A DNA stretch of 64,000 nt from Bradyrhizobium sp. AZCC 1693 (GTDB lineage: Bacteria > Pseudomonadota > Alphaproteobacteria > Rhizobiales > Xanthobacteraceae). Location: positions 1,054,001 to 1,118,000 of the forward strand of contig NZ_JAZHSD010000001.1 in assembly GCF_036924745.1 (NCBI RefSeq), in the 5' to 3' direction. A program made the position numbers and the translations under genes. The stretch's first letter is position 1. Each line of letters opens with the position of its first letter. The notes beneath the pieces are model-generated. The model saw only the letters and a program-made list of their open reading frames with translations, was not told the DNA's origin and did not search any database. This document shows positions 53,221-62,339 of this stretch, in pieces.

Positions 53221-53964
53221 CTAATGCCGCAAAATCTGGCTCAGGAACAGCTTGGTCCGCGCGTGCTGCGGGTTGGCGAAGAATTCCTGCGGCGTGTTTG
53301 ACTCGATCACCTGCCCCGCGTCCATGAACACGACGCGGTTGGCAACTTCGCGGGCAAATCCCATTTCGTGGGTGACGACCAGCATGGTCATGCCTTCCCT
53401 GGCGAGATCGACCATGGTGTCGAGCACTTCCTTGACCATTTCGGGATCGAGCGCCGAGGTCGGCTCGTCGAACAGCATCACCTTCGGGTTCATGGTCAGC
53501 GCGCGAGCGATCGCGACGCGCTGCTGCTGACCGCCCGACATCTGGCCCGGATATTTGTTGGCCTGATGCGGGATCTTGACCCGCTCCAAAAATTTCATCG
53601 CGGTCGCTTCGGCATCCTTTTTCGGAATGTTGCGCACCCAGATCGGCGCCAGCGTGCAGTTCTCCAGCACGGTCAGATGCGGAAACAGGTTAAAACTCTG
53701 GAACACCATGCCGACCTCGCGCCGGACTTCGTCCACGCGCCGCAGGTTCGGACCCAATTCGATGCCCTCGACGACGATCTGACCTTCCTGGAATTCCTCC
53801 AGCGCGTTGATGCAGCGGATCAGGGTCGACTTGCCCGAGCCCGAAGGACCGCAGATCACGATGCGCTCACCCTTGGAGACATCGAGGTTGATGTCGCGCA
53901 GGACGTGAAACTCGCCGTACCATTTATTGAGGCCCTGTATGCCAACGATCGAGTCTGTGCTCAT
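53221..53964 (-). CDS. aapP: General L-amino acid ABC transporter ATP-binding protein AapP
   Basis: A 247-residue ABC ATPase of the polar amino acid class. Walker A is GPSGSGKST, the signature is [15 protein letters not shown], Walker B is [12 protein letters not shown], and the switch histidine is in VVTHEMGFA. It lies 10 bases after aapM and ends the aapJQMP operon. Aap in rhizobia takes up a wide range of L-amino acids and also affects their efflux. Confidence 0.94.
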   Translation of the reverse strand: MSTDSIVGIQGLNKWYGEFHVLRDINLDVSKGERIVICGPSGSGKSTLIRCINALEEFQEGQIVVEGIELGPNLRRVDEVRREVGMVFQSFNLFPHLTVLENCTLAPIWVRNIPKKDAEATAMKFLERVKIPHQANKYPGQMSGGQQQRVAIARALTMNPKVMLFDEPTSALDPEMVKEVLDTMVDLAREGMTMLVVTHEMGFAREVANRVVFMDAGQVIESNTPQEFFANPQHARTKLFLSQILRH

Positions 53965-53974
53965 GGTCCCACAC

Positions 53975-55498
53975 TCAGTTGCGGCGATGCGCGTTCAGCC
54001 TGTTCTCGACGAACAGGGAGTAACGCGACATGCCAAAGCAGAAGACGAAATAGATGATCCCGGTGAACGCAAAACCGGTGAACAACGTGGTCGGCGTCGA
54101 CCAGTTTGGATCGGAAAACGACGCGCGCAACGATCCCAACAGATCGAACAGCGCGACGATCGAAACCAGCGAGGTGTCCTTGAACAGGCTGATGAAGCTG
54201 TTGACGAGGTTGGGGATGACGTGGCGCAACGCCTGCGGCATCACGACCAGCGCCGTGGTCTTGCCCCAGGACAGGCCGAGCGCGCTCGCCGCCTCACCCT
54301 GCCCGCGCGGGATCGCTTGCAGGCCGCCGCGGATGTTTTCGGCCTGGTAGGCGCCGGTAAACAGCGCGATCCCGATCAGGGCGCGCACCAATCCGTCGAT
54401 GGTGAAACCGGTCGGGACGAACAGCGGCAACATATAGGTTGCGAAGAACAGCACCGTGATCAGCGGAACTCCGCGCCAGAACTCGATGAAGGAGATCGAG
54501 AAAATCCGGATCAGCGGAATCGACGAACGCCGCCCGAGCGCGAGCGCAATGCCGACCGGCATCGACGCGACGATGCCGGTAACCGACACCACGAGCGTTA
54601 CCAGCAGGCCGCCCCACAGCCGCGTGTCGACGACAGGCAATCCGCCCCGGTCGAGCCCCATCACCGCGATGACGATGCCGATACCGGCGAAAATCGCAAG
54701 ACAATTGACCAGCAGACGTAAACCGTCGCGTTTGCCGGCGCCCAACCAGAACACCAAAGCGGAAGCGATAATGGTGGTAAGCACAAAATCCGCCCACACC
54801 GGACGGCCAAAGGCCTGGATCTGGTCGCGCAGCCAGGTCAGCGGCAGCAGTACCCATCCAATCAGCGTGCTCACCAGCACGATCAGTTTTCCGAGCAGCC
54901 ACAGCAACGGCCCGATCACAGCCGTCGTCTCGCCCGCGGCCGCGAGCTTGCGCCCGCCGTCGCCAATGCTGTCGTTGAAGCCCGACAGAATGCCGGCTGT
55001 CCAGCTCACGCCAAGCCCGCCCAGCCCGCCGCCATGCAGCAGGAAGAAGGCTATGACGGGCAATGCGCCAAAGAAAAGCCCGGCATTGAGGCCCTTGGCC
55101 GGCAGCCGCGGAATCAGCAGCGGCAGCAGCAGGATAGCCGCAAGAATGAAGGTCAGGTCAACCCGCCACCGTTCCTGTTCCGGATAGAATCCGTAAATGA
55201 ACTGCGAGAACTTCGCTTGAATGAACGGCCAGCAGGCGCCGACCACATGCCCGGCATTTTCAGCGAGACAGGCGGTGCGATCCTTGCCGGTCCAGACGGC
55301 ATCCACCAGCAGGAACCGCAGCGAGGGCACGAAGATGAACCAGAGCAGCAGCGCGCTGACGATCGTGATCAGGATGTTGGTCGGCGAATTGAACAGGCGC
55401 GTGCGCAGGAAGCCGACAAAGCCCGTAGTCTTCACCGGTGCTGGGCGTTCGGCGACGAGGTCCTGGCGGACAAAGCCGGATGGTGTGGTGCCGCTCAT
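53975..55498 (-). CDS. aapM: General L-amino acid ABC transporter permease AapM
   Basis: A 507-residue permease with a C-terminal HisM/GlnP-type domain ([44 protein letters not shown]; and the EAA loop [35 protein letters not shown]). The Aap permeases have a long N-terminal extension, but this one is still larger than the roughly 380-residue AapM I recall. Extra hydrophobic segments and a Gly-rich linker ([12 protein letters not shown], then [26 protein letters not shown]) lie around residues 155-270. The ATG at 55498 overlaps the aapQ stop by one base (TGATG). Confidence 0.92.
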   Translation of the reverse strand: MSGTTPSGFVRQDLVAERPAPVKTTGFVGFLRTRLFNSPTNILITIVSALLLWFIFVPSLRFLLVDAVWTGKDRTACLAENAGHVVGACWPFIQAKFSQFIYGFYPEQERWRVDLTFILAAILLLPLLIPRLPAKGLNAGLFFGALPVIAFFLLHGGGLGGLGVSWTAGILSGFNDSIGDGGRKLAAAGETTAVIGPLLWLLGKLIVLVSTLIGWVLLPLTWLRDQIQAFGRPVWADFVLTTIIASALVFWLGAGKRDGLRLLVNCLAIFAGIGIVIAVMGLDRGGLPVVDTRLWGGLLVTLVVSVTGIVASMPVGIALALGRRSSIPLIRIFSISFIEFWRGVPLITVLFFATYMLPLFVPTGFTIDGLVRALIGIALFTGAYQAENIRGGLQAIPRGQGEAASALGLSWGKTTALVVMPQALRHVIPNLVNSFISLFKDTSLVSIVALFDLLGSLRASFSDPNWSTPTTLFTGFAFTGIIYFVFCFGMSRYSLFVENRLNAHRRN

Positions 55499-56700
55499 CA
55501 GCCCATACTCCGGCTGATACGCCAACTGTAGAAACTCATGATCGCGCTCGTCACCAGCGAAATCAGCAGATAGACGCCCATGGTAATGCCGATGATCTCG
55601 ATCGCCTGCCCGGTCTGGCTCAGCGTCGTGCCTGCGAACACCGACACCAGGTCGGGATAACCGATCCCAACCGCCAGCGAAGAGTTTTTGGTCAGGTTGA
55701 GATACTGGTTGGTCAGCGGCGGCAGGATCACGCGCAGCGCCTGCGGGATCACGATCAGCCGCAGCACCGAACCGCGCTGCAGGCCGAGCGAGGAGCCGGC
55801 TTCCATCTGCCCCTTATGCACGGACAGAATGCCGGCCCGCACGATCTCGGCGATAAAGGCCGCCGTGTAGGTGGATAGCGCCAGCGTCAGCGCGACGAAT
55901 TCAGGAATGACCCGCGAGCCGCCGGCGAAGTTGAAGCCTTTGAGTACCGGCACTTCAAACGTGACGGGTAGACCAAAGATCAGCGCGCTGGCCAGCGGCA
56001 GGCCGACGATCATGCCGAGCGCATAGGGCCAGACCTTGATCACCTTGCCGCTCTGGAATAGTTGCCGGCGGGAGTAACGCCACAGCACAATCGCCGCCAC
56101 GATCGCCAACAACAGCGCAACCACAAACGGCTCGAACCCGGGCGTGCCGATCGGCTTCGGAATCACCAGACCGCGGTTACTCAGGAAGAAACTGTCAAAA
56201 ACCGAGATGCTCTGCCGCGGATTGGGCAATGCGGCGAGCACGGCGAGATACCAGAACAGGATCTGGAACAAGAGCGGCAGGTTGCGGATCAGTTCGACGT
56301 AGCCGCCCGAAATCCGCGACAGCAGCCAGTTCGGCGACAGCCGGCCAAGGGCGACAAGGAATCCGATCAGCGTCGCAAAGAAGATGCCGATGACCGAGAC
56401 CAGCAGCGTGTTGAGCAAGCCGACCAGAAAGACGCGCGTGTAGGGATCGGATCCCGAATACGGGATCAGGCTCTGGCTGACGTCAAAGCCCGCATTGTTG
56501 GCAAGGAAGCCGAAGCCCGCGGTGATCCGCTGCGCCTGCAGATTGGCGCGGGCATTGGCGACGATCTCGTAGGCAATCCAGGACAGCGCCGCGACGAACA
56601 GGATCTGGACGACAAAGCCGCTCCAGCCTGCACTTCCACCGAGCAGCCGCTGCAGTTTGGCAACAAACTGCGACGGTGGTTTTCGGGGTTCGATGGCCAT
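55498..56700 (-). CDS. aapQ: General L-amino acid ABC transporter permease AapQ
   Basis: A 400-residue permease, normal length for AapQ. The C-terminal permease domain has GLLNTLLVSVIGIFFATLIGFLVALGRL, ELIRNLPLLFQILFWYLAVL and the EAA loop EAGSSLGLQRGSVLRLIVIPQALRVILPPLTNQYLNLTKNSSLAVGIG, with a long loop between. It pairs with AapM in the membrane. I set the start at the ATG 56700 (MAIEPRKPPSQF), since upstream codons overlap the aapJ end without similarity. It follows aapJ by 23 bases. Confidence 0.94.
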   Translation of the reverse strand: MAIEPRKPPSQFVAKLQRLLGGSAGWSGFVVQILFVAALSWIAYEIVANARANLQAQRITAGFGFLANNAGFDVSQSLIPYSGSDPYTRVFLVGLLNTLLVSVIGIFFATLIGFLVALGRLSPNWLLSRISGGYVELIRNLPLLFQILFWYLAVLAALPNPRQSISVFDSFFLSNRGLVIPKPIGTPGFEPFVVALLLAIVAAIVLWRYSRRQLFQSGKVIKVWPYALGMIVGLPLASALIFGLPVTFEVPVLKGFNFAGGSRVIPEFVALTLALSTYTAAFIAEIVRAGILSVHKGQMEAGSSLGLQRGSVLRLIVIPQALRVILPPLTNQYLNLTKNSSLAVGIGYPDLVSVFAGTTLSQTGQAIEIIGITMGVYLLISLVTSAIMSFYSWRISRSMG

Positions 56701-56723
56701 CGCAGCCGCCCTCGTGCCGGCGA

Positions 56724-57740
56724 TCAGCGGATCGGCGGCGCGTACTGGATACCGCCCTTGTTCCACAGCGCGTTGAGGCCCCGGGCAATTCCGAGCTTGG
56801 AGCCGGAGCCGACGTTGCGGTCGAAGGCCTCGCCGTAATTGCCGACGGCCTTCACGATCCGCGACACCCAATCCTTGGTCAGGCCGAGCTGTTCACCGAG
56901 ATTGCCGTCGGTCCCGAACACCCGTTTCATCTCCGGTTTGTCCGATTTGGCCATCTCATCGACGTTCTTCTGGGTAACGCCGAGTTCTTCGGCGGTGACC
57001 ATTGCGAACAGCGTCCACTTCACGATGTCAAACCACTGGTCGTCGCCATGGCGCACCATCGGGCCCAGCGGCTCCTTCGAAATGACTTCCGGAAGCACGA
57101 CGTGATCGGCCGGGTTGGCAAGCTTCAAACGGTCGGCATAGAGGCCGGACACGTCGGTGGTGAAGACGTCGCAGCGTCCGGACTCGTAAGCCTTGACGGC
57201 TTCGTCGTTGGTACCGAACGCGATCACCTCGTACTTCATGTTGTTGCCTTTGAAGTAGTCGGCGAGGTTCTGCTCGGTCGTGGTGCCGGTCTGCACGCAA
57301 ACGGACGCGCTGTTCAGTTCCAACGCCGAATTCACCTTGAGCGACTTCTTCACCATAAAGCCCTGACCGTCATAATAGGTGACGCCGGTGAAGTTGGCGC
57401 CCAGCGACGTATCGCGCGACAGCGTCCAGGTGGTGTTGCGGGACAGCACGTCGATTTCGCCGGATTGCAGCGCCGTGAAGCGGTCCTTGGCCGACAGCGG
57501 CACGAACTTGATCTTGGAGGCGTCGTTGAAAATGGCCGCCGCGATCGCCCGGCAAACATCGACGTCGAGCCCGGTCCAGTTACCCTTGTCGTCCGGAGAC
57601 GAGAAACCCGGCAGGCCCTGGCCGACGCCGCAGGACAACATGCCCCGGTCCTTGACCGCCTTGAGGGTTTGCGCCGAGGCGGCCTGGGCCGAGAGACCGG
57701 CGGCCAGGGCAAGGGTAACAACCAGAGATACGCGTTTCAT
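56724..57740 (-). CDS. aapJ: General L-amino acid ABC transporter substrate-binding protein AapJ
   Basis: A 338-residue periplasmic binding protein (SBP family 3). The signal peptide is MKRVSLVVTLALAAGLSAQAASAQ. The mature start TLKAVKDRGMLSCGVGQGLPGFSSPDDKGNWTGLDVDVCRAIAAAIF is characteristic of AapJ. The pattern CVQTGTTTEQNLADYF and the RHGDDQWFDIVKWTLFAMVTAEELG region also fit. First gene of aapJQMP. The ATG at 57740 has GAAAGG about 10 bases upstream; a TTG two codons earlier is less likely. Confidence 0.95.
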   Translation of the reverse strand: MKRVSLVVTLALAAGLSAQAASAQTLKAVKDRGMLSCGVGQGLPGFSSPDDKGNWTGLDVDVCRAIAAAIFNDASKIKFVPLSAKDRFTALQSGEIDVLSRNTTWTLSRDTSLGANFTGVTYYDGQGFMVKKSLKVNSALELNSASVCVQTGTTTEQNLADYFKGNNMKYEVIAFGTNDEAVKAYESGRCDVFTTDVSGLYADRLKLANPADHVVLPEVISKEPLGPMVRHGDDQWFDIVKWTLFAMVTAEELGVTQKNVDEMAKSDKPEMKRVFGTDGNLGEQLGLTKDWVSRIVKAVGNYGEAFDRNVGSGSKLGIARGLNALWNKGGIQYAPPIR

Positions 57741-57961
57741 GAGCAAGGCCTTTCAAGGGGATCGTCGGGGACCGTTTTTTAGGCAACGCCTCACGTTGTG
57801 GGCCAACCTGCTGATCCCCCGCTGAAAAGCGTCATCCTGACCGTGCATTTGACGTGCCATTCCGGTCAGGCCATGGATCTGATATCGCGGCAGGCCCCTC
57901 AACTTGCAGCGACTGTTAGTTGGCGCGTATCTCAGAACGACTGGCGTGCCGGGTCAAGGGG

Positions 57962-57991
57962 TTGACTGCCGTCTTGTGTGTCTTGTTATTA
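57962..57991 (+). promoter_or_regulatory. Possible promoter of the cystathionine beta-lyase gene
   Basis: TTGACT and TTATTA are spaced by 18 bases, 86 bases before the ATG at 58077, inside the 336-base spacer between the divergent aapJ and metC genes. It resembles a sigma-70-type promoter. I see no SAM-II-type riboswitch or other leader structure here. Confidence 0.3.
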
Positions 57992-58076
57992 ACGGACCCG
58001 GCCTCGCCCCGCCTCCCGGCGGTGTTTTCGCGATCAAGTTGTGGCTGCGGCATAACGTCTTGGATAATGCAAACGC

Positions 58077-59270
58077 ATGAGCTTTTCGAACGACGGCCCG
58101 TCCAACCCGCAAAAAGCCGAAACCCGACTGGTCACCGCCGGCCGCGACACCAAGGGACAACGGGGGTTCGTCAACCCGGCGGTCTTCCACGGTTCGACCG
58201 TGCTCTATCCAACTGCCGAGGACCTGCACGCCCACCGCGCCGAATTCTCCTACGGGCGTCACGGCTCTCCGACCACGCGCGCGCTGCAGGACGTGCTGAT
58301 GTCGCTGGAAGGCCCTCAATGCGCCGGCGTCGGGCTGACGCCGTCGGGACTCGCCGCCATCACCACCACCCTGCTCTCGGTGCTGAAGGCCGGCGACCAT
58401 CTGCTGGTGACCGACAACGTCTACCGCCCCTCGCGCAATTTCTGCAACGGCATGCTGGCCCGCTACGGCGTCGAGGTCGGCTATTTCGATCCGCTGGTCG
58501 GCGCTGGAATTGAAAAGCTGTTCAAGCCCAACACCAGGGCGGTGCTGGTCGAGGCGCCCGGCTCGCAGTCGTTTGAAATGAGCGACATTCCCGCCATTGC
58601 CGAAGTCGCGCATGCAAAGGGTGCGCTCGTCATCGACGACAACACCTGGGCGACGCCGTTGTTTCACCGCTCGCTCGACCAGGGCGTCGACATCAGCATG
58701 CAGGCCGCCACCAAATATATCGGCGGCCATTCCGACATCATGTTCGGCACGATTTCGGCGAACGCCAAGGCGTGGCCGCTGATTGCCGAGGGCATCCGCC
58801 TGCTCGGCGTCTGCGCCGGGCCCGACGACGTGTTCCTGGCGCTGCGCGGCACCCGCACGCTTTCGGTGCGGCTCGCGCAGCATTATCGCGCGGGCCTCGA
58901 AATGGCGCGCTGGCTCGCCGACCGTGCCGAAGTGCTGCAGGTCTTGCATCCGGCGCTCGAAAGCCACCCGGGTCATGCGATCTGGAAGCGCGACTTCACC
59001 GGCGCCTCCGGCCTGTTCAGCATCGTGTTGAAGCCGGTGCCGCAGAAGGCGGTCGACGCCCTGCTCGATACCGTGAAGCTGTTCGGCATGGGCTTTTCGT
59101 GGGGCGGCTTCGAAAGCCTCATCATTCCGTTCGACTGCAATGAATATCGCACCGCGACCAAATGGTCCCCCGGCGGGCCGACGCTGCGGCTCCACATCGG
59201 CCTGGAGAATGTCGACGACCTCAAGGCCGATCTCGAGCGTGGTTTTGCGGCGCTGAACGCCGCCGCTTAA
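58077..59270 (+). CDS. metC: Cystathionine beta-lyase
   Basis: A 397-residue PLP enzyme of the Cys/Met metabolism family, splitting cystathionine to homocysteine, ammonia and pyruvate. The PLP lysine is in DISMQAATKYIGGHSDIMFG; N-terminal GRDTKGQRGFVNPAVFHGSTVLYP and YGRHGSPTTRALQDVLMSLEG are family features; the C-terminal GFSWGGFESLIIPF motif is typical of MetC. It stands divergent from aapJ and, with cysK nearby, fits a sulfur amino-acid role. It ends 9 bases before the convergent pdxA2-like gene. Confidence 0.92.
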   Translation: MSFSNDGPSNPQKAETRLVTAGRDTKGQRGFVNPAVFHGSTVLYPTAEDLHAHRAEFSYGRHGSPTTRALQDVLMSLEGPQCAGVGLTPSGLAAITTTLLSVLKAGDHLLVTDNVYRPSRNFCNGMLARYGVEVGYFDPLVGAGIEKLFKPNTRAVLVEAPGSQSFEMSDIPAIAEVAHAKGALVIDDNTWATPLFHRSLDQGVDISMQAATKYIGGHSDIMFGTISANAKAWPLIAEGIRLLGVCAGPDDVFLALRGTRTLSVRLAQHYRAGLEMARWLADRAEVLQVLHPALESHPGHAIWKRDFTGASGLFSIVLKPVPQKAVDALLDTVKLFGMGFSWGGFESLIIPFDCNEYRTATKWSPGGPTLRLHIGLENVDDLKADLERGFAALNAAA

Positions 59271-59279
59271 GCGGGCACC

Positions 59280-60311
59280 TCACGCGGCCCGATTTCCGGC
59301 CCTGGCCGCGCCCGCCATCTCCGCCGCGAGCAACAAAGCCGCCCGGCTGGCGCCAATCGAGGCGACGCCCTGGCCTGCGATGTCATAGGCCGTGCCATGC
59401 GCCGGCGTGCAGATCGGAAACGGGAAGCCGCCCAGGATCGTCACCCCGCGATCGAAGCCCATCAGCTTCATCGCGATCTGGCCCTGGTCGTGGTACATCG
59501 TCAGCACCGCATCAAAGGCGCCGTTCTTGGCGCGCAGGAAAACCGTGTCGGCCGGAAACGGCCCTTCCACGGCTATTCCTTCGGCCCGGCCGGCCATCAC
59601 GGCGGGTTCGATCACATCGATCTCCTCGCGGCCGAAATTGCCGCCGTCGCCGGCATGCGGGTTGAGCCCGGCCACCGCGATGCGGGGCTCGGCAAAGCCG
59701 GCCCGCCGCATGCAGGCATCAGTCAGTTTCAGCGCGCGATGGATGCGTTCGACGGAGAGCCGTGAGGCCACGTCCCTGAGCGCGATGTGCGAGGTGACGC
59801 GGGCATTCCAGAGCCTGTCGAGCACGTTGAATTCGCTGGCCGGCGTTTTCAGGCCGGCGATCTCGGCGGAGAACGCAATCTCGTCGTCATACTCCGCACG
59901 CGCGAGCCGCATCGCCTTCTTGTTGAACGGCGTGAAGCAGACCGCATCCGCCTGCCCATCGCGCGCCAGCGTGAGCGCGCGACGATAGTTCTCCAGCGCG
60001 AACGCGCCGCCGGCCCGGCTGGCGACACCACGGTCGATGGTCGCGGGATCGAGATGGCCAAGATCGATAAAGGCGGCGTCCCCGGCGATGGATCGAGGGT
60101 CCGCCGCCGGCGCCACATTCGGCAGGTCCACCTTGACACCGGCCACACGCGCGCCTTCGTCAAAAACGCGGCGGTCCCCGATCACGATCAGGCGTGCGCG
60201 GGAGCGGATTTCGTCGAGGCAGGTGAGCTTCGCGGTCAGCTCCGGGCTGATGCCGGCGGGGTCTCCCATTGCCAGCGCAATCAGCGGCTTGCCGAGGCTG
60301 TGCACGTTCAT
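59280..60311 (-). CDS. PdxA2-type 4-phospho-hydroxyacid dehydrogenase (PdxA family)
   Basis: A 343-residue NAD-dependent oxidative decarboxylase of the PdxA family. Metal-binding histidines appear in VTSHIALRD, NPHAGDGGNFGREEIDVI and MYHDQGQIAMKLMGFDRGV. The stretch GQIAMKLMGFDRGVTILGGFPFPICTPAHGTAYDIAGQG fits the PdxA2 branch better than true PdxA. PdxA2 enzymes act on phosphorylated sugar acids such as D-threonate 4-phosphate rather than in vitamin B6 synthesis. Its ATG overlaps the tctA stop (ATGA), so it is the last gene of a transport/catabolism operon. No sugar-acid kinase is in view. Confidence 0.87.
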   Translation of the reverse strand: MNVHSLGKPLIALAMGDPAGISPELTAKLTCLDEIRSRARLIVIGDRRVFDEGARVAGVKVDLPNVAPAADPRSIAGDAAFIDLGHLDPATIDRGVASRAGGAFALENYRRALTLARDGQADAVCFTPFNKKAMRLARAEYDDEIAFSAEIAGLKTPASEFNVLDRLWNARVTSHIALRDVASRLSVERIHRALKLTDACMRRAGFAEPRIAVAGLNPHAGDGGNFGREEIDVIEPAVMAGRAEGIAVEGPFPADTVFLRAKNGAFDAVLTMYHDQGQIAMKLMGFDRGVTILGGFPFPICTPAHGTAYDIAGQGVASIGASRAALLLAAEMAGAARAGNRAA

Positions 60312-61834
60312 ATGATCCTCACCTTTTCATGAGCGGCTTCGTCCGGCTTTCGCAGCAGGCGCGCGATCTGCAGGGCGAGCGGAAGCGCCAACAACGCCAC
60401 CCCGGCCAGGACGAGGGTTGTTACCAGCGGGTTCGCAAAGAATATCCCGAGCGATCCCTTCGACATCAGCATGGCCTGCCGAAAGGCGTCCTCGGCCTTG
60501 TCGCCGATCACGATCGCAAGCACCAACGGGGCCAGCGGATAGTGCAGCTTCTTGAACAGATAGCCGACGACACCGAAGCCGAGCATCAAGACGACGTCGA
60601 GATAGGAATTCGAGACCGAATAGGCGCCGACGACGCAGATGATGACGATCAGGGGTGCGATGACGGCGAAGGGAATGCGCATCAGGGCGGCAAACACCGG
60701 AACGGTGAGCAGCACGAGCGCAACCGCAACGATGTTGCCGACATACATCGAGGCGATCAGCCCCCAGACGAAATCCTTCTGATCGACGAACAGCATCGGT
60801 CCGGGGTTCAATCCCCAGATCATCAGCCCGCCCATCATGACGGCGGCCGTCGCCGAGCCGGGAATGCCGAGCGAGAGCATCGGCAATAGCGCGCTGGTGC
60901 CCGCGGCATGATCAGCGGTCTCCGGCGCGATGATGCCCTCGGCCTCGCCGCTGCCGAAACGCGCGCCATGGCGCGAGAAGCGCTTGGCGATGCCATAGCT
61001 CATGAAGGAAGCGGCGGTCGGACCGCCCGGCGTAATGCCCATCCAGCAGCCAATGGCGGCACTGCGCAGCAGCGCAACGCCGTGGTGCGGCAAACGGGCC
61101 AGCGCTCGGAACACTTCCTTCCAATCGACCCTCGACGATACCGCGCGGGCCTGGAACTCCTCCTCCACCGCAATCAGCAATTCGCCGATGCCGAACAGCC
61201 CCATGACGGCGACGACGAAGCTGACGCCCTTCACCAGCTCGTCGATACCCATGGTGAGCCGCACGCTGCCCGAGACCGTATCGATGCCGATCGCAGCGAT
61301 GGCAAAACCGATCGCGAGCGCCACCAATGTCTTGACCGGCGCCGCACCGCCCATGCCGACGAAACTGGAGAAGGCGAGGAAATAGACCGCGAAGTATTCG
61401 GGTGGTCCGAAGGCGAGCGCCACCTGCGCTACCCAGGACGCCAGAAACGTAATCAGAATCACGCCAACAAGCGCGCCGAACGCCGCCGAGCCGAAGGCAG
61501 TGGCCAGCGCCGTCGTCGGCCGGCCGTCGCGCGCCATCGGATAGCCGTCGAAGGTGGTGGCAACCGACGAAGGTTCGCCCGGGATGTTAAACAGGATCGA
61601 CGTCACCGAGCCGCCGAACAGCGCGCCCCAATACATGCTCGAAAGCAGGATGATCGCCGACACCGGCTGCATGCCGAAGGTCAGCGGCAGCAACAGCGAC
61701 ACCCCGTTCGGCGCACCCAGGCCCGGCAGAACGCCGACGAGAATGCCGAGCAGGACGCCGATCACCATCAGCGTCAGGTGCGGAACGGTGACCGCGATGG
61801 TGAAACCATGCAGCAGCGATTGAAGGTTTTCCAT
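60308..61834 (-). CDS. Tripartite tricarboxylate transporter large membrane subunit TctA
   Basis: A 508-residue multispan protein of the TctA family, the main channel of a TTT carboxylate importer. It has about a dozen hydrophobic helices. Family motifs are GVLPGLGAPNGVSLLLPLTFGMQPVSAIILLSSMYWGALFGGSVTSILFNIPGEPSSVATTFDGYPMA and TPGGPTAASFMSYGIAKRFS with LSLGIPGSATAAVMMGGL. It is linked to TctB (11 bases upstream) and TctC. Confidence 0.93.
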   Translation of the reverse strand: MENLQSLLHGFTIAVTVPHLTLMVIGVLLGILVGVLPGLGAPNGVSLLLPLTFGMQPVSAIILLSSMYWGALFGGSVTSILFNIPGEPSSVATTFDGYPMARDGRPTTALATAFGSAAFGALVGVILITFLASWVAQVALAFGPPEYFAVYFLAFSSFVGMGGAAPVKTLVALAIGFAIAAIGIDTVSGSVRLTMGIDELVKGVSFVVAVMGLFGIGELLIAVEEEFQARAVSSRVDWKEVFRALARLPHHGVALLRSAAIGCWMGITPGGPTAASFMSYGIAKRFSRHGARFGSGEAEGIIAPETADHAAGTSALLPMLSLGIPGSATAAVMMGGLMIWGLNPGPMLFVDQKDFVWGLIASMYVGNIVAVALVLLTVPVFAALMRIPFAVIAPLIVIICVVGAYSVSNSYLDVVLMLGFGVVGYLFKKLHYPLAPLVLAIVIGDKAEDAFRQAMLMSKGSLGIFFANPLVTTLVLAGVALLALPLALQIARLLRKPDEAAHEKVRII

Positions 61835-61845
61835 CGCCCGTCCCT

Positions 61846-62328
61846 TCAGAAACCGAACGCGGCGCCGAGCGCGCCGTGCGGCAGCGACACCTGGAACATG
61901 CGCTCGAACACGACGTAAAGCGCAAGCGGCGTAGCCACGGCGATGACAAGCGCGCGAACAACCGATTGCCGTTTCGGCAGCGCCAGTACCGCGAAAACAT
62001 AGCCCGCCGATGCGACGTACATCCCAACCATGGGAATGACGGCAACGAAAATCGCGGCAGGAATGAACAACCCGGCGAGGCGGCCCAACTCGGATGCCGT
62101 CACGGCCACCCTGACAATTGCGAGGGTGCCACGTCCGAGCGCGCCCTGCCCCATGTTGTAAAGGCTGCCGAGCGCGATGATGATTCCGGTCAGGAAAGGA
62201 AACGTGCCGGCATCGACGCCGGCGCTCGACCAGCCGATGCCGTTGTCGATGCTGGATACGACAACCACGACGCCGAAGATTCCGGTCAGCGCCGCCGTGG
62301 ATATCTCAAGCGCACGTCGTGATATCAT
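61846..62328 (-). CDS. Tripartite tricarboxylate transporter small membrane subunit TctB
   Basis: A 160-residue membrane protein with four helices (near 8-28, 38-58, 73-110 and 120-140), the usual TctB size. Motifs SAGVDAGTFPFLTGIIIALGSLYNMGQG and a conserved GYVFAVLALPKRQSVVRA are present. The start is the ATG at 62328; the open frame upstream overlaps tctC in another frame and is not coding. 11 bases separate it from tctC and from tctA on each side. Confidence 0.88.
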   Translation of the reverse strand: MISRRALEISTAALTGIFGVVVVVSSIDNGIGWSSAGVDAGTFPFLTGIIIALGSLYNMGQGALGRGTLAIVRVAVTASELGRLAGLFIPAAIFVAVIPMVGMYVASAGYVFAVLALPKRQSVVRALVIAVATPLALYVVFERMFQVSLPHGALGAAFGF

Positions 62329-62339
62329 CGCGGCCCGCC

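Noticed and set aside
57741..58076. Possible SAM-II riboswitch before metC
   Set aside because: I looked for the pseudoknot pattern usual upstream of methionine genes in alphaproteobacteria and did not find it.
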